Part shown: piece after piece, positions 46,202 to 57,056 of the stretch
Numbering within the stretch: position 1 is the first letter of the stretch
Layout of the letters: each line of letters begins with the position of its first letter
NCBI GenBank assembly: GCA_905220665.1
Contig: CAJNAR010000160.1
Location: 62,001-126,000 of the forward strand
Reading direction: 5' to 3'
From: Albugo candida
Taxonomy: Eukaryota; Oomycota; Peronosporomycetes; Albuginales; Albuginaceae
Length of the DNA stretch: 64,000 nucleotides
The notes under the pieces: model-generated
The model's database searches: none
Seen by the model: the letters and a program-made list of their open reading frames with translations, nothing else
Told to the model about the DNA's origin: nothing
Translations under genes and position numbers: made by a program

Positions 46202-47949
46202 TCATGCGTCCCTGATCGGACAGGTCCTACGATTGTGACCAAAATGGTTGCACATTCCACATCTTCTGGTTTGGCGCTTTTCAATTTTCTCAGTAGCTTG
46301 TTGTGATGGGATCCACTTCTTTGGGCGCCCTCTTTTTTTCGAAATAGATGGAGCGTTGCACACACCTCTTGTAAGGACATCTTTTAGCACGAGCGGCAAT
46401 ATTTTATCTTCGGATCTCTCAGAATAGGCGGCTGCAAATGTCGATGATTTCAGGAGTCGTGAAAATACGTGACCATGTTGGGCAATTTTTCGGAATGCCT
46501 CAGTGCTAGTAGTGCATGAACGCAAGGCGAGCCAACATCTTCGAAGTAACCACACGAGCATCGTACAAGTTTATCACAGAATTGAACTGCAAACTTCACC
46601 GGAATATTCCCCACACCTGAACGGATTGCGACGATGAAGCATGAGGTCGAGCATTCATCAATTTCACCCCACTTCGCAGCGGCCAGTATTTTATCCACCT
46701 TGCGCGATGCATATGGAGTTAGTACTCCCCACCCTTTCCCTTTGCTAACGTTTTCAGCCCACTTGCACGCCACGTAACGCTCGATCCCCATTAAGCAGTC
46801 GATGACAGGAAGGCTCCGAATTTCCTTGAACACGCTGTTTACCGCTTCCACGTTATTTGATGTCAAAGTGTTGTATCTTGGACATGGTGAGTAAGCTGTT
46901 GACCATTTTTCACGGCCAGCCTCCTGAAGCCACGCCGACGCACTGCTGTCCAAACTGGCGATATTCGCTACCGCCTTCTCGTATTCCACAGTTGTCCGTG
47001 AGCGAGCCAATATCCACGCCAAATTCTTCAACATCTTGGACTTGTATTTCTTGTTAAAATTCTCCATCAAATGCTGAAAGCAAAAGAAGTGTGGGACGTC
47101 TGGTGCCGTTGTCTGCATAGCTTTCATAAGTCCCTTGTCCCTATCCGATATCACGAATGCTGGAGTTGGCTGGAGGTGGGAGAGTAGGAACTTCAAAAAC
47201 CAGGTCCAGTTATCTTCATTCTCCACCGATACGAGCCCGACTCCGATAATTTGGATCTCGTTGTTTCCATTTCGAAAGCACGCTACAAGGAGAATCCCAA
47301 CGACTGACGTCTTCATAAATGTGCCATCCACGGATATCCCACGCTCACTGTATGGCTTATATGCTTGAAGCCCTTCTCGGAAAATGACACTCAACCGCAT
47401 AAATTCATTATCCACGATATCAAGCTTGGCTTCGTGACCTCGAATCTTCACTTCAGCCATGTAGGATGGAATGAGGCTGTATTGCTCAATATCACTTCCG
47501 AATAACTCGAGCTTCAACCTTTTGAGAGCATGAACACAGTTCATATAGGTGGCAGAAATCCCTTCGTTCTTCAACTTCATTTGGATCATCACGGGTGTCA
47601 CTTTCCTGCCGGGGGTCATGGCCATATCTCTGACAGCAGGGTTTACAGCAATTTGTTTCGCATTTGCATATCTACGAGACGCCTTGGAGGATTCGGATAC
47701 TTGACAGGAGTGCAACGCAAACTTTGTTGGAGGGCTGAATGTTTGCGAAAAGGCAAACTGCACAACGAAGAAACAGCCATGTTGTGTGCACACTGCTTTG
47801 TAACGCCGTTTATCACTTGACACCACACGAAACGGACGGTTGCACTTTCGGTTGAACTCAATTACTGCTTGAATGATATCGCTTTTATTAGCGTAACACC
47901 TGTCCTCGAAGAAGCTGCTAGTTTGCTGTTGCTCTTCGTCGCTTTCCAT
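46202..47949 (-). pseudogene. MULE transposase with SWIM finger, AT-hook and zinc knuckle; one frameshift
   Basis: The start chosen is the ATG at 47949 (MESDEEQQQTSSFFED); an upstream extension to 48228 uses only GTG. Order: N-terminal FLYWCH/FAR1-like DNA-binding region (residues ~20-95), MULE DDE core with Asp 208 (ISVDGTFMKT), Asp 269 (VISDRDKGLM) and Glu 368 (TSNNVEAVNSVF), and a SWIM zinc finger (CSCGYFEDVGSPCVHALLAL, Cys 464, Cys 466, Cys 476, His 478). The frame stops at 46450. The rest, KKRGRPKK (AT-hook) and CGMCNHFGHNRRTC (CCHC zinc knuckle), continues in the next frame to 46202. A single missing base at the TGA near 46450 accounts for the break. The enzyme would cut and move elements bearing the flanking terminal repeats. 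Confidence 0.88.
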
Positions 47950-48461
47950 CGCTGGTGTTGAAATGCGCAAAATCACAAATGGTGATGTGTGGCCAGTAAG
48001 AGGTAGCGGGGGTAGGACATCAAAGGTCTGCCACGTGGCAGTATTACACAAATTACAGCTCTGAGGATCATAGAGTAAACAGAATGGGATATTGGCCAAA
48101 TATCGTCTGAACAGCAGAAGACGGAAATGGTACAGTCTTACAGAGTGATAATTCACTCGAAAGACATTTTCGCTGCGTGACTTGATCGAAGCATTTAGCA
48201 TACTGACAGTTAGTTTTGCTACATTCACGACATAGTCGGTCTCCCTGCGTTAACACAGTATAATGATGATTGCGTCGTAGAAGGTCTGTATTCTGTAACA
48301 ATGGTAATTGCTTGTCAACAATCCTCATGGCGAACAATCCAGTGACCTATGGATACATAAACCGATCTGACACCACCGGACCACCGCGAATGCTAAAACT
48401 CCCTCATATCGTTATGACGAATTTGTATGAATATCAACGCCAAAAATCCATATTTCTCTAT

Positions 48462-48680
48462 GATCCCAGGCATGTGTATATTCGTACGTATAGTACACAT
48501 CCTTGGTACATTTTTTTTATTATTCAATCTTGTGGTATTTTTATTTTATTTTTCATTTATCTTGGTGTATATTTTTTATAACCCCATAAAAAGTATACAT
48601 AATATAATTATTTGTGCCACCTGACTAAAAAGGGAGTGAATTTAATCAAAAAGGAAGTGAATATAACACTTCCCTAAAAA
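48462..48680. repeat. Right terminal inverted repeat of the MULE
   Basis: About 219 bp. 48462-48585 matches 45891-46014 inverted with about two differences, and 48586-48680 matches 44701-44794 inverted less closely. The matching hydrophobic frames seen on both sides (..FLLFNLVVFLFYFSFILV..) are a by-product of the repeat, not genes. Confidence 0.85.
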
Positions 48681-48800
48681 AGGCAATCGTTCTCAGCATT
48701 GACCTTTTCTGTGATCAAAACTCAGCCTCCATGAATTAATGGGAATCGTTATCTCTAGTTGGTTTAAAAAAATATAACAGAATAAATAAAATAAAATTAC

Positions 48801-49585
48801 GGGAATTGCTATCCAGCTCCCACCTTCCATAAATTATTGATCATCGTGGCCTCTGATTGGTCGGTAAAAGTGCAACGGAATAGATAAAATATATATAATT
48901 CACACTGTTATCTCCTGCAACTTCAATTTACTTGTAGGCTTGTTGACATCTAGAATGGGCTATCTTTGCGCCCATGCTTTTATCACCAAGTAATGTCGCT
49001 GTCTGTTGATGATATTGATCAGCATTGGTGACTGGTACAGCCAAAGCCAATTCATATTGAGGCTGGGACCATGCCAATCAAATTTGAGAAAGCATCAAAA
49101 ACGATTACTGATGAATACGACGACGCTTCCAATCATCGTAAGCGTATGCTGCTTGACTATGTCTTGGCAGTCATAGAGACAGAAAGTCGCGATCCTGTGC
49201 AAGTGCGCACGCGTGGCAGGCCATCGAGCTCAACGCAGCGACTTCCATCGAAGTTTCAGCATGTTAGCGCTGCTTTGGATGCTCCTGTGCATCGCTGAAG
49301 ATGTCGAAACGCCAAAAACAGGCCACACTGCCAGAACCTGCCGTCAAGAAGCAACAGCACACCAACAGCACCAGCAACACTCGCAGCAGCAGATTTAGAT
49401 ATAGACTTAGATTAAGTAGTACAAAATGCAGAAACCGAGGTTTTTTTTTGATTTTATTGTTTTTCATTTCGTTGCAATTATTCATTTACGATTCCCGTAA
49501 TTTTGATTTTTTTTTCCTGTGATACGTGTTTTAACCAATCCGAGGCCACTGACCTATTAATTTATGGATGCCGAGTGCTAATTAC
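48801..49585 (+). mobile_element. Second, decayed MULE-type element
   Basis: Imperfect inverted ends are visible: left 48801-48868 and right about 49530-49585 share ccataaatta...tggcctc.gattggt, with gggaat(t/c)g words near both ends. Inside, a plus-strand frame at 49071-49298 encodes FEKASKTITDEYDDASNHRK ... RTRGRPSSSTQRLPSKFQHV, and a frame-shifted continuation encodes ETPKTGHTARTC. Together these are the AT-hook plus zinc-knuckle tail of a MULE transposase unlike the one at 46.2 kb. The DDE core is gone. Confidence 0.5.
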
Positions 49586-49599
49586 AAAATAGGGGAGTG

Positions 49600-49860
49600 C
49601 TGAATAACGATTACTTAAAAAAAGGAACCCGGTATAGCCACAGACTTTTTTTGGTATAGCCGAATCCCCTAACTTAATTGAGAACACCGGTATCGTTACA
49701 CCCTCTAAATATGCTTGATAAATGAGAACCGGTATCGGCACACTCGCTAATTTCAAATTCGCAACAATTTGCGCATCATTCAAGTACACCTGTTCCAAGC
49801 AACTGGACACTGACTGGTATGGAAATTGTGAAGAACATCTTACCCACGTTTGGACCATTC
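49600..49860. repeat. Degenerate 'ccggtat' repeat tract
   Basis: The words ccggtatagcca, ggtatagccgaa, ccggtatcgttacaccctct and ccggtatcggcacactcgct recur with about 30-80 bp spacing. This is probably a worn terminal repeat or satellite fragment. The long minus frame here (49858-49562) follows from the repeat and has no domain. Confidence 0.35.
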
Positions 49861-49883
49861 AAGCGGCTTGATGTTTTAACGAT

Positions 49884-51263
49884 ATGACCTCGCCGGCATG
49901 CTACCATGGTTCGTTGGAAAGTAACGTCATCGTAGTGGAAGCAGACGTGCGTCTGGTGGAGTCAGAGTACGTGGGAGCTCACACCCCAGACCTTGCCTTC
50001 GTAGGGCAATACATCGATCTGTTGAAGGCTCCTGTCTGGCTGCAGGTGGATTCTCATCTTCACGGAAACGTTCTACTAGTGCTGTTGCTCATCGTCAATG
50101 TATGGGAATGGTCCCGGAACCTGCCCGTACTTTTAGGATGCAGTTCGCTCAAGCGTTCCGTATCCGTTCTCTACGTGATTTGGTCGGTGGAAGATCAACT
50201 TGGTTCGTTTCGTCTTCCGAGTTTGTCTTGCGTTTCAGTACGCATACAATTAAAAACTCAGCGGAAGTTGCCGAGACAAAGCTTTTACGGCGTTTGTACG
50301 TCGAAGCTAGTCAAATTCTTCGTCGAATTCAACCGTAGGGGAGGGAGCTTTGTTGTGTTCAAAGCGTACCATTTCCATGGATTACCCGGCTCAGTTTGGC
50401 ATTCTAGTTTCGGATAAGTAGATGTTCTTTACAAATATTCCTCGTAATCAACACTTTCGAGTTGTTGGTAAAGCTGAACCACCGGATATGCCTGACCCAC
50501 TGCTGCTGCACATACCAGAGAGAGACCGGCCAAGTGCTTCGACTTGGGTGAAGGATTTCTCAACGGGTTTTAAACGTCTTCGCGGACGTTTATTACCAAT
50601 ATACTCGGACATTCAGCTCCGACTTACATATTTAATTTTACCAGTGCGATACCGGTTCTGGTCTCTGAAGCAAGCTCATCCGGAAATCATCCTGTGCACA
50701 CAGTAGCATTGTGGTGACGTGGAAAGTTATCAGCATCTGTGTTTCGACTGTGGTAGGGCATACCCGATTTTGGAGGAGCTATTTCCTTTGTGGACAGCAT
50801 TCTTTTCAGGTCGACCTAAGTGGACTCACATTGCGTGTCTATGACTTCCTCTCCTCCGGGACAGATGGAAGTCATTCAGGATGGTGTTGGAAGATCCTTG
50901 GTTTGCATTGGATGCCATTGCGACTTCATCTGGACGGATCGGAATAGAAGATTTTTCGACCAAGCATCTTCAACACCAACATGACCATCTATTTCGGTGA
51001 TCTTTCGGTGATCTACAGCACATTCAGCGCCCATACTCAGTTTTGAAAATATTTTTTCGGGAGATCAGATCATCCCAAGATACGATGACGTCAGCGCTCA
51101 TAATTCTGAGTTGAGTGATTAGTCTACTCAACCGTCTTCAACCGCGCCAAGTCCACTTTTTGTGACTTTTCAAGCCACATCTGCATGTATTATATGTTAT
51201 TTAGTGTAGTCTAGGCATTTAGAGAAGTCATTTACGTCTAATTCTAGTAATATAGACAGCTTC
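49884..51263 (+). mobile_element. LINE copy D, 3' part only
   Basis: Frames in succession match the end of the LINE protein: GMVPEPARTFRMQFAQAFRI (50102 on; compare GMVDEPNRTFRKSF in the minus-strand copy), RPSASTWVKDFSTGFKRLRG, PVRYRFWSLKQAHPEIILCT then a stop at the zf-RVT start, and the 3' tail gtctaattctagtaatatag..cttcaac. It is diverged from copies B and the minus-strand copy and closer to copy C. Its 3' end abuts the 5' region of copy B. Confidence 0.75.
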
Positions 51264-51281
51264 AACTGAGCTACCGAGGCA

Positions 51282-51596
51282 AACCCCGTTGGGGTGCCTA
51301 GCGGATAGTACACATGTGTTCGGCTGTGTGTACCCCGGTTTGAATCCCGGCGGTGGCAAAAGGGCTGCGATGGGGCCCCTCGGCGGAGGCAAAGATTCCT
51401 CCACGTAAATATCAACCTACTCAATGAAGATATGGACGTGTCAAGACCGCTGGCAACTACACCAGAAAATAACTGTACAGGAGTTGGACCGGGCTCTTCA
51501 AAGCGTTACATACTAGTGATTAGAATAGAGTAGATAACCACCAAACGGTAGTAACAGAATGGTGTCTAAATAAAAGTACTACGGGCGAACACCCTT
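51282..51596 (+). mobile_element. tRNA-derived SINE (family 2)
   Basis: A 315-bp unit flanked by aactgagctaccgaggca at 51264-51281 and 51597-51614, an exact 18-bp target duplication. The head is tRNA-like: ggggtgcctagcggatagt (A-box region 51295-51311) and GGTTTGAATCC (B-box, 51337-51347), followed by a tRNA-unrelated body ending ...taaaagtactacgggcgaacaccctt. It is unrelated to family 1. It sits exactly where the 3' end of LINE D meets the 5' region of LINE B. Confidence 0.85.
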
Positions 51597-51918
51597 AACT
51601 GAGCTACCGAGGCACTTCTCAATTCGCCGGCTACTACGTAACCGGCCAATTTGATACAAAACAACTCGAAAAACTACCTTTATCAACTCTTTCCTCTCGA
51701 AAACAATGGTCCAAGTCGACATATCGACACAACCCAGGGTGCTAGCGTCGACTTGTAGTGACGTGGCAGCCCTCATGAGTCACGCAGCTTTTGGTGATTG
51801 CATGATTGTTGACGAGTCATCACCCCTGTGTGACGGCGTGAAAAGTACCCCCACCGCCAGTGTAAGGGGTACAGGGTAATACCGGTACTACCAGTGTCGG
51901 ATGTAGTACCGACGGTAC

Positions 51919-52957
51919 GTGCGGTACTGTCATTGTCTTGTCACAGGGTCACCAAAAGGCAACTGCAAGTGTGACGACATTAAAAGTCCCACTTTGGCAG
52001 ACATTATCAAGTCACAGGAGTCCTTACGTAAGGACCAGGCTCGAGCTCGGGCGAAATTTCGCGTGCTCCCTAAGCCGAAAGCCTCGGATATCGAGGCTAC
52101 AATGCAGCTATGTGCTAATGGTGAGCACCCGGATTGGTCCGTTTTGTCTGCGAAATTGGAAGCAGAAATACCTTTCCAAATCCGGAACTCAACCTTCCCA
52201 ATAGTCTTGGAGACGGGCCAGTCCTTGACCCGTACTCCAAATGGGAAACTTCTTACATCCCTGATGCGAGACCACGGCAACAAGGTCTTTGAAAGCCTAC
52301 TGGAGAGCCGGTCGATCGTTCAGGTATCCAAAATGCGTGGGGGCAACATCAGGGTGATGGTCACTACGGCGGATGCCTGCCAACAATTGGAGTGTCAGCC
52401 AGCGACTATCCTTGGGAACAATTTTTTTTTCGGGAGTTTGATACTCTTGAAACAAAATACTACCTCGATGTTTTCGGCGAAGGCGTGGAGGAGGAGCGGA
52501 AAAACATTTTTCGCGCTCTTCACCATCTCCGATGTCAAGTGCTGTATGAACCCTTCGCGAGACGGTTCCCACTAAAGAATTGGTGATGTCGACATGGAGA
52601 TTCTGCTTTGGCTGTTCGACGTGTCCCCAACAAATGTTTAGAGTTGAATAAATCACTCACGACAAACAACTTTACCCAGTAAGGTGAAAAAAGGCTCCCA
52701 TTTCATCGGAACGACCACGTTTCAGTCAACGTGGTCCTTATTGCTTGGAATTGGGTGCTGCACCAGCCACGAGAGCACGGCAAAAAACAAAAACAAACAA
52801 TATCAAACACCAAAGCAAAACGCAGCCTCCAACTCAGCACCAAAACCAGCAAAAACATGAACAGCAACGAAAACAAACCACCGAGCCAAATGCACTCGTG
52901 GTGGTACCACAAGCGGTAGTGAAGCCAATTCCAACTCAAGAATTGGAGATGAGTTAA
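51919..52957 (+). pseudogene. LINE ORF1 (RNA-binding protein), broken
   Basis: The first open frame (51919-52575, no ATG at its start) contains SPTLADIIKSQESLRKDQAR, NGEHPDWSVLSAKLEAEIPF and an RRM-like stretch near 52330 (MRGGNIRVMVTTADACQQLE). After a frame change near 52425 it continues FDTLETKYYLDVFGEGVEEE in the next frame to 52586. A low-complexity Gln/Asn/Lys segment follows (52745-52957). ORF1 proteins of LINEs coat the element RNA. The family assignment rests on position and composition. Confidence 0.6.
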
Positions 52958-53199
52958 CCTGAACTGAAGCTCTCTAATCAAATTTCGTTGGAGCTCAATA
53001 CTCCCCAACTATCACACCACCAGGGGCACCAGATTTATTACAGCCCTCTTCTCCCATCCTCCAACTGGCAACTCAATCGTACTCCCAACCACGGGTGTAG
53101 CGGGATGGGGATGTATCCATGAAGTTGGAGCCGTTCGAACAAATGGTCTCCAAAGCACCACCTCTTGCGCTCCCGAAGTTAGCGACCAGCAATTATTTC

Positions 53200-53885
53200 T
53201 CTGTTCTCGCAACTATAGAGATGTAGATCGAAGAAATAAACGCAATTCCCAATCCGGAGAATGTCAATCGCATCCAATTCATCTCCGTGAGAGCACGGAT
53301 ACCAAAAGAGGTGGCTAATTCGAAAGAGGCGGCACACGTTTATAAGAAGCGTCATACAACGGTGGAAAAAGCGGAGCAAACAACCAGAATTGGCGAAATA
53401 GGAGAGCTCTTGGAAATCGATTCCAAAAATGCCCTCAGCCCACTCCAAGCTCGTCCAAGCTGATGCATGTATTCCTCGTGTGCGCAAGCTTGTACAATTT
53501 TGTACAAACCCGGACAAGATAATCCGATCGGCACTTAATCATCCGAACAGCATGAATGGTGTGCTACTTGCGTGTATGCAATTAAGCCTTGGATGAATTG
53601 GCGCATTTACTGATGATTAATCGCGTTTTTGCAGCACACAATCTCGGCGAAGATGTTACGTTTGCGACGCGATGGAGTCACCACGTTGGTGCGAAAGTTC
53701 CCTGCAAGCGATCTGTCTTGTTGAAAAGTCATGTCGTCGTGGATTTCAGTACAGGACAAAGTTATCGGATTGACTCGAGCAACCAAAGCACTCGCGTTTC
53801 TGGAATTCTTTTTTTGTGTTCTTCACCGACATTCTACACAAATGATCACTGGATCCAATATCTCACCGATGGACCAGTGATTTGA
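53200..53885 (+). pseudogene. LINE ORF1 C-terminal part, broken
   Basis: EINAIPNPENVNRIQFISVR ... AAHVYKKRHTTVEKAEQTTR .. IGEIGELLEIDS (about 53232-53430) aligns with IYFEKKHTRIEEGD...VDEAVYTLIDDF in copy C (58270-58380). A further frame, 53589-53885, encodes GEDVTFATRWSHHVGAKVPC. Stops separate the pieces. Confidence 0.5.
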
Positions 53886-54244
53886 ATTCCGGGTCATCAT
53901 TATCGTTTACTTCCAACTAATGTAATCATACTTTTGTTACCCTCCGACGTGTGCATCAAGTGTTGGTCTCATGGTTTGGAGGCAAATGGCGCGGACTTCT
54001 CCCTGATGACATCGCTGAGCTTTCAGTCAATCTTAGCTTTTTCCCAGAGGAACATACAACACTTCACCCCTCAGAACAGAATTTTGAAACGATGCTGATT
54101 GCTTGTCCATTTCAGCGTGAGTGCTAAGGACTCCTCGATTATTTCAACGTGGAACAATATCTCAGCACTCACGGTGAGTGTCAATGTAATTCATAAAAAT
54201 GATCATCTTTTTATCGACCACATCTTATCACAACACTCCATTTG

Positions 54245-55138
54245 ATGTGTTCAAGAAACCAAGTTTTGCGATCACAACCAACTATACTCCTTTCAGTTTT
54301 ATTACATTCAAAATTGCAGCACAAAATGTTTGTCAATGACCACAACAGTGCTTTTCTCCATCCGACTCAAAACCGCAGTGGCGGCGTCATGACAATCCTT
54401 CGTTCAGACTTTCCCGGTTACGCAACAGCTGAAGAACTCACCGAACGAAGCATTCGAAATCGTTATTTGGTTTTGCGTCTTATCATTCACGATCCACCGG
54501 TGTATATTCACAATGTATATGCACCGGTCAAGGCCGAGGAACGAGTGGGTTTTTATGAGTTATTTATCCCCAATACGTTCAAATCGACCGCAACACATAT
54601 CGTATTTGGTGATTTCAACGCACCACTCGATCCAGAAATCGATGCTTCGAGTGGATCAATTCGACATGAACCGATTAGATTAGCGGGTTTGGAAAGGCTT
54701 CCACAGCTGGGTGTGGTAGACGCTTGGCGAATTCAACATCCGACTGAAAAAGCATTTACAGGACCATTACCGCGCAAGAATCGACTTGATTACATCTGCA
54801 TGTCCGAAGAGCTATTCAATATGGTATACAAAACCTCTGAGTATTTTCGTCCACGACATGCGGGAGATCATCTGGCACAAAAAGTAACTTGTGCAAATCC
54901 AACTCAATCTCCGGTTCGAGGATATTGGAAATGTTCATTACGACTATTTGAATATCCTAAAGTTGTCGAAGCAATCAAATTGGAAGCGAATTTGGTGCTC
55001 GAACAGTTACGGACAACTTCGAATCCCGGTAAAATGTGGGAAAGTTGGAAGACGAAAATTAAGAAACAGCTTCAAAGCATTGAAGAAAAGTTGCAAAAGA
55101 TATCCAACGTGATGTTGAGTCTAGCAAGCGTGTTTTGA
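54245..55138 (+). pseudogene. LINE AP-type endonuclease domain, broken near its start
   Basis: CVQETKFCDHNQ at about 54245-54280 has the catalytic Glu. The rest is in another frame, with NRSGGVMTIL, VYIHNVYAPV, the metal-binding HIVFGDFNAPLDPEID (about 54597-54640), NRLDYICMS (about 54780) and a final GDHLA (about 54862, in place of the usual SDH). It nicks the target DNA to prime reverse transcription. The link region to the RT follows to 55138. Confidence 0.82.
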
Positions 55139-55262
55139 AAATCGCAGCAGCTCGATATCGCATTTAAGACACCAATGAGTTACGGCATTTTAACGAATCG
55201 AGTCTCCAACAATTTGGAATTTCAGTCGAAAACAATGTGAAATACAACCAAGATGAAATCAC

Positions 55263-57056
55263 GTGAAGCATATGGAGAACTCTTCCAAGCATTTCTTTCG
55301 CCCTTCGGATATTTCTTGTCGTCGCGTACCGATCGAAAATGTCATCAAAAAATGTGGTACCGTGACAATGAACCCGAGGGAGATTATTGACGAATTTAGA
55401 GATCATTGGGGTGGTGTCATGGGCTCGCTTTATAGCTCAAAGACCAAGTCAAATGATCCATGTGAAAGAAAGCAAAAAAAGTTACTCGATTCGATTCAAG
55501 TTTCCCTTGCCTCAGAAGAGCAAGACCGTCTCTCAACTCCCTTAAGTACGACCGAGATGGCGGAAGCGATCAAGCACATGAGGAGTAGTTCTTCTCCAGG
55601 TATGGATGGACTACCAGCGGAATTTTATCAGCTTGATCCGGAAACGTTTGGAGAGTGTCTGAAGATCGTGTTCGAATATCAGCTGGAAAGAGGAATTTTA
55701 CTTCGATCACAACGTCACTCGGCAACAACATTATTGTACAAAAAAGGATCACGAGGTGATCCTGGCAACTATCGACCGATCGCACTGCTTTGCGTCGATG
55801 TGAAAGTACTTTCAAAAGTGTTGGCGTATCGATTGCAACGTTTTTTGCCAAAGTTGATCCATCAAGATCAAAAAGCATTCGTGCGAGGAAGGTCGATGCA
55901 TCACCATAATCGACATCTGACCGACATTCAAGACTTGGTCACTCATCGTGGGGAGGAAGCTTATGCGACTTTTCTCGACTTTGAGAAAGCTTATGATCGA
56001 GTCAATTGGACGTACATGTTTCGCGTTTTGGCAAAAAAGGGCGTTGGAAATAGTTTTATCGACTGGGTTCGCCTTTTGTACAATAACACAAAGGCGCAGT
56101 TGATGATTAATGGAAATATCACACCGTCCATTACACCACAACGTGGAGTGAAACAAGGTGATCCTCTCTCAGCATTACTTTTTCTGATGACGATCGAACC
56201 TTTGGGAAATCTACTTCGTCAACATGAAGAACATGGCATTTGGATTAATGGCGCGACTGTCGCAACTAGATTATTTTTTTTCGCGGACGATTCGACATTG
56301 CTTTCAGAGACACCAAATGGTGTTTTGACGCAACTCGAACTCGTCCAAGTCTATTGCGATGGATCGGGTGCGAAACTCAACTTGAGTAAATCATCTTTGC
56401 TCTCGTTGAATCGGACCATGCCGTATCCACGTATTTCCAATTTGACCATAATGGGTCCGGAGGATTCGGTCAAGTATTTGGGTATTCCGTTCGGCCAGAA
56501 ACCAACTCATTCGATGGTTATTGCAACTCTCGACAAGCGTTTTTACGATGGGTTTGGTGTATGGTTTCGAAGAGCACGAACTGTTCGTGGTCGACTACTG
56601 GTTGCGCAGACGATGATTTTATCAGGTTTGTGGCATTACACGATGCAGCTTGATATACCAGCAGTGACTATTCGACAGTGGCAATCGATGTTAAATCGAT
56701 TTGTGCTTGGTCGGAAACACAAAAAAAATTCAAAACATATTCACCTACTCAGCAAAGAGTTTTTATATCTTCGCCGACAAGATGGTGGACTACAAGTTCC
56801 TTTTTTGGTGGGACAATTAAAGCTACAACGTATTCGATTCCTTCAGCAGTTCGCATCCGATGCGTCGACAGTTATTCCTGCGAATTGGACAACTGCCTCG
56901 ACGGAATTATTACAACTTATCCAACCTTCATTTGGACCACACAAGCCGATGGATATATTCACCATCGCACCAAATCGACATGGGAAAATGGTTCAATGGG
57001 AGAGCATATCGTCATGGTGGAAACACGCATTCAAAATGTGGCATCAAATGGATTGA
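55263..57056 (+). CDS. LINE reverse transcriptase, open 597 codons
   Basis: The frame opens on a GTG and is really the inner part of ORF2. It has all RT blocks: SSSSPGMDGLPAEFYQL, RPIALLCVDVKVLSKVLAYR, QKAFVRGRSMHHHN, TFLDFEKAYDRVNWTYMF, QRGVKQGDPLSALLFLMTIE, and the catalytic FFFADDSTLLSE (about 56273-56308), followed by GAKLNLSKSSLLSLN, KYLGIPFGQKP and LLVAQTMILSGLWHYTMQL. It copies element RNA into DNA at the nicked target. A TGA after FKMWHQMD truncates it before the zf-RVT domain. The same TGA is in the minus-strand copy. Confidence 0.9.
   Translation: MKHMENSSKHFFRPSDISCRRVPIENVIKKCGTVTMNPREIIDEFRDHWGGVMGSLYSSKTKSNDPCERKQKKLLDSIQVSLASEEQDRLSTPLSTTEMAEAIKHMRSSSSPGMDGLPAEFYQLDPETFGECLKIVFEYQLERGILLRSQRHSATTLLYKKGSRGDPGNYRPIALLCVDVKVLSKVLAYRLQRFLPKLIHQDQKAFVRGRSMHHHNRHLTDIQDLVTHRGEEAYATFLDFEKAYDRVNWTYMFRVLAKKGVGNSFIDWVRLLYNNTKAQLMINGNITPSITPQRGVKQGDPLSALLFLMTIEPLGNLLRQHEEHGIWINGATVATRLFFFADDSTLLSETPNGVLTQLELVQVYCDGSGAKLNLSKSSLLSLNRTMPYPRISNLTIMGPEDSVKYLGIPFGQKPTHSMVIATLDKRFYDGFGVWFRRARTVRGRLLVAQTMILSGLWHYTMQLDIPAVTIRQWQSMLNRFVLGRKHKKNSKHIHLLSKEFLYLRRQDGGLQVPFLVGQLKLQRIRFLQQFASDASTVIPANWTTASTELLQLIQPSFGPHKPMDIFTIAPNRHGKMVQWESISSWWKHAFKMWHQMD

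Larger units (their letters stand above)
44701..48680 (-). mobile_element. MULE (Mutator-like) element with nested insertion
   Basis: Bounded by inverted repeats: 44701-44794 against 48586-48680 (ends aagggaa.ttgttatattcac, caggtggcacaaataatta), continued on the inside by 45891-46014 against 48462-48585, which are almost identical over 124 bp. The left repeat is thus split by an inserted block at 44795-45890. Inside is the transposase on the minus strand. The likely target duplication is an A-rich 7-8 bp (taaaaaa) and is not decisive. The very high identity of the inner repeats indicates recent activity. Confidence 0.85.

Noticed and set aside
45795..48624. Two almost identical hydrophobic frames (45795-46004 minus, 48427-48624 plus) resembling a small membrane protein
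   Set aside because: They are the two arms of the MULE terminal inverted repeat; the hydrophobic translation follows from an AT-rich sequence.
51282..51370. Functional tRNA gene
   Set aside because: A tRNA-like head with a B box is present, but it is the start of a 315-bp SINE and the acceptor stem is not convincing.
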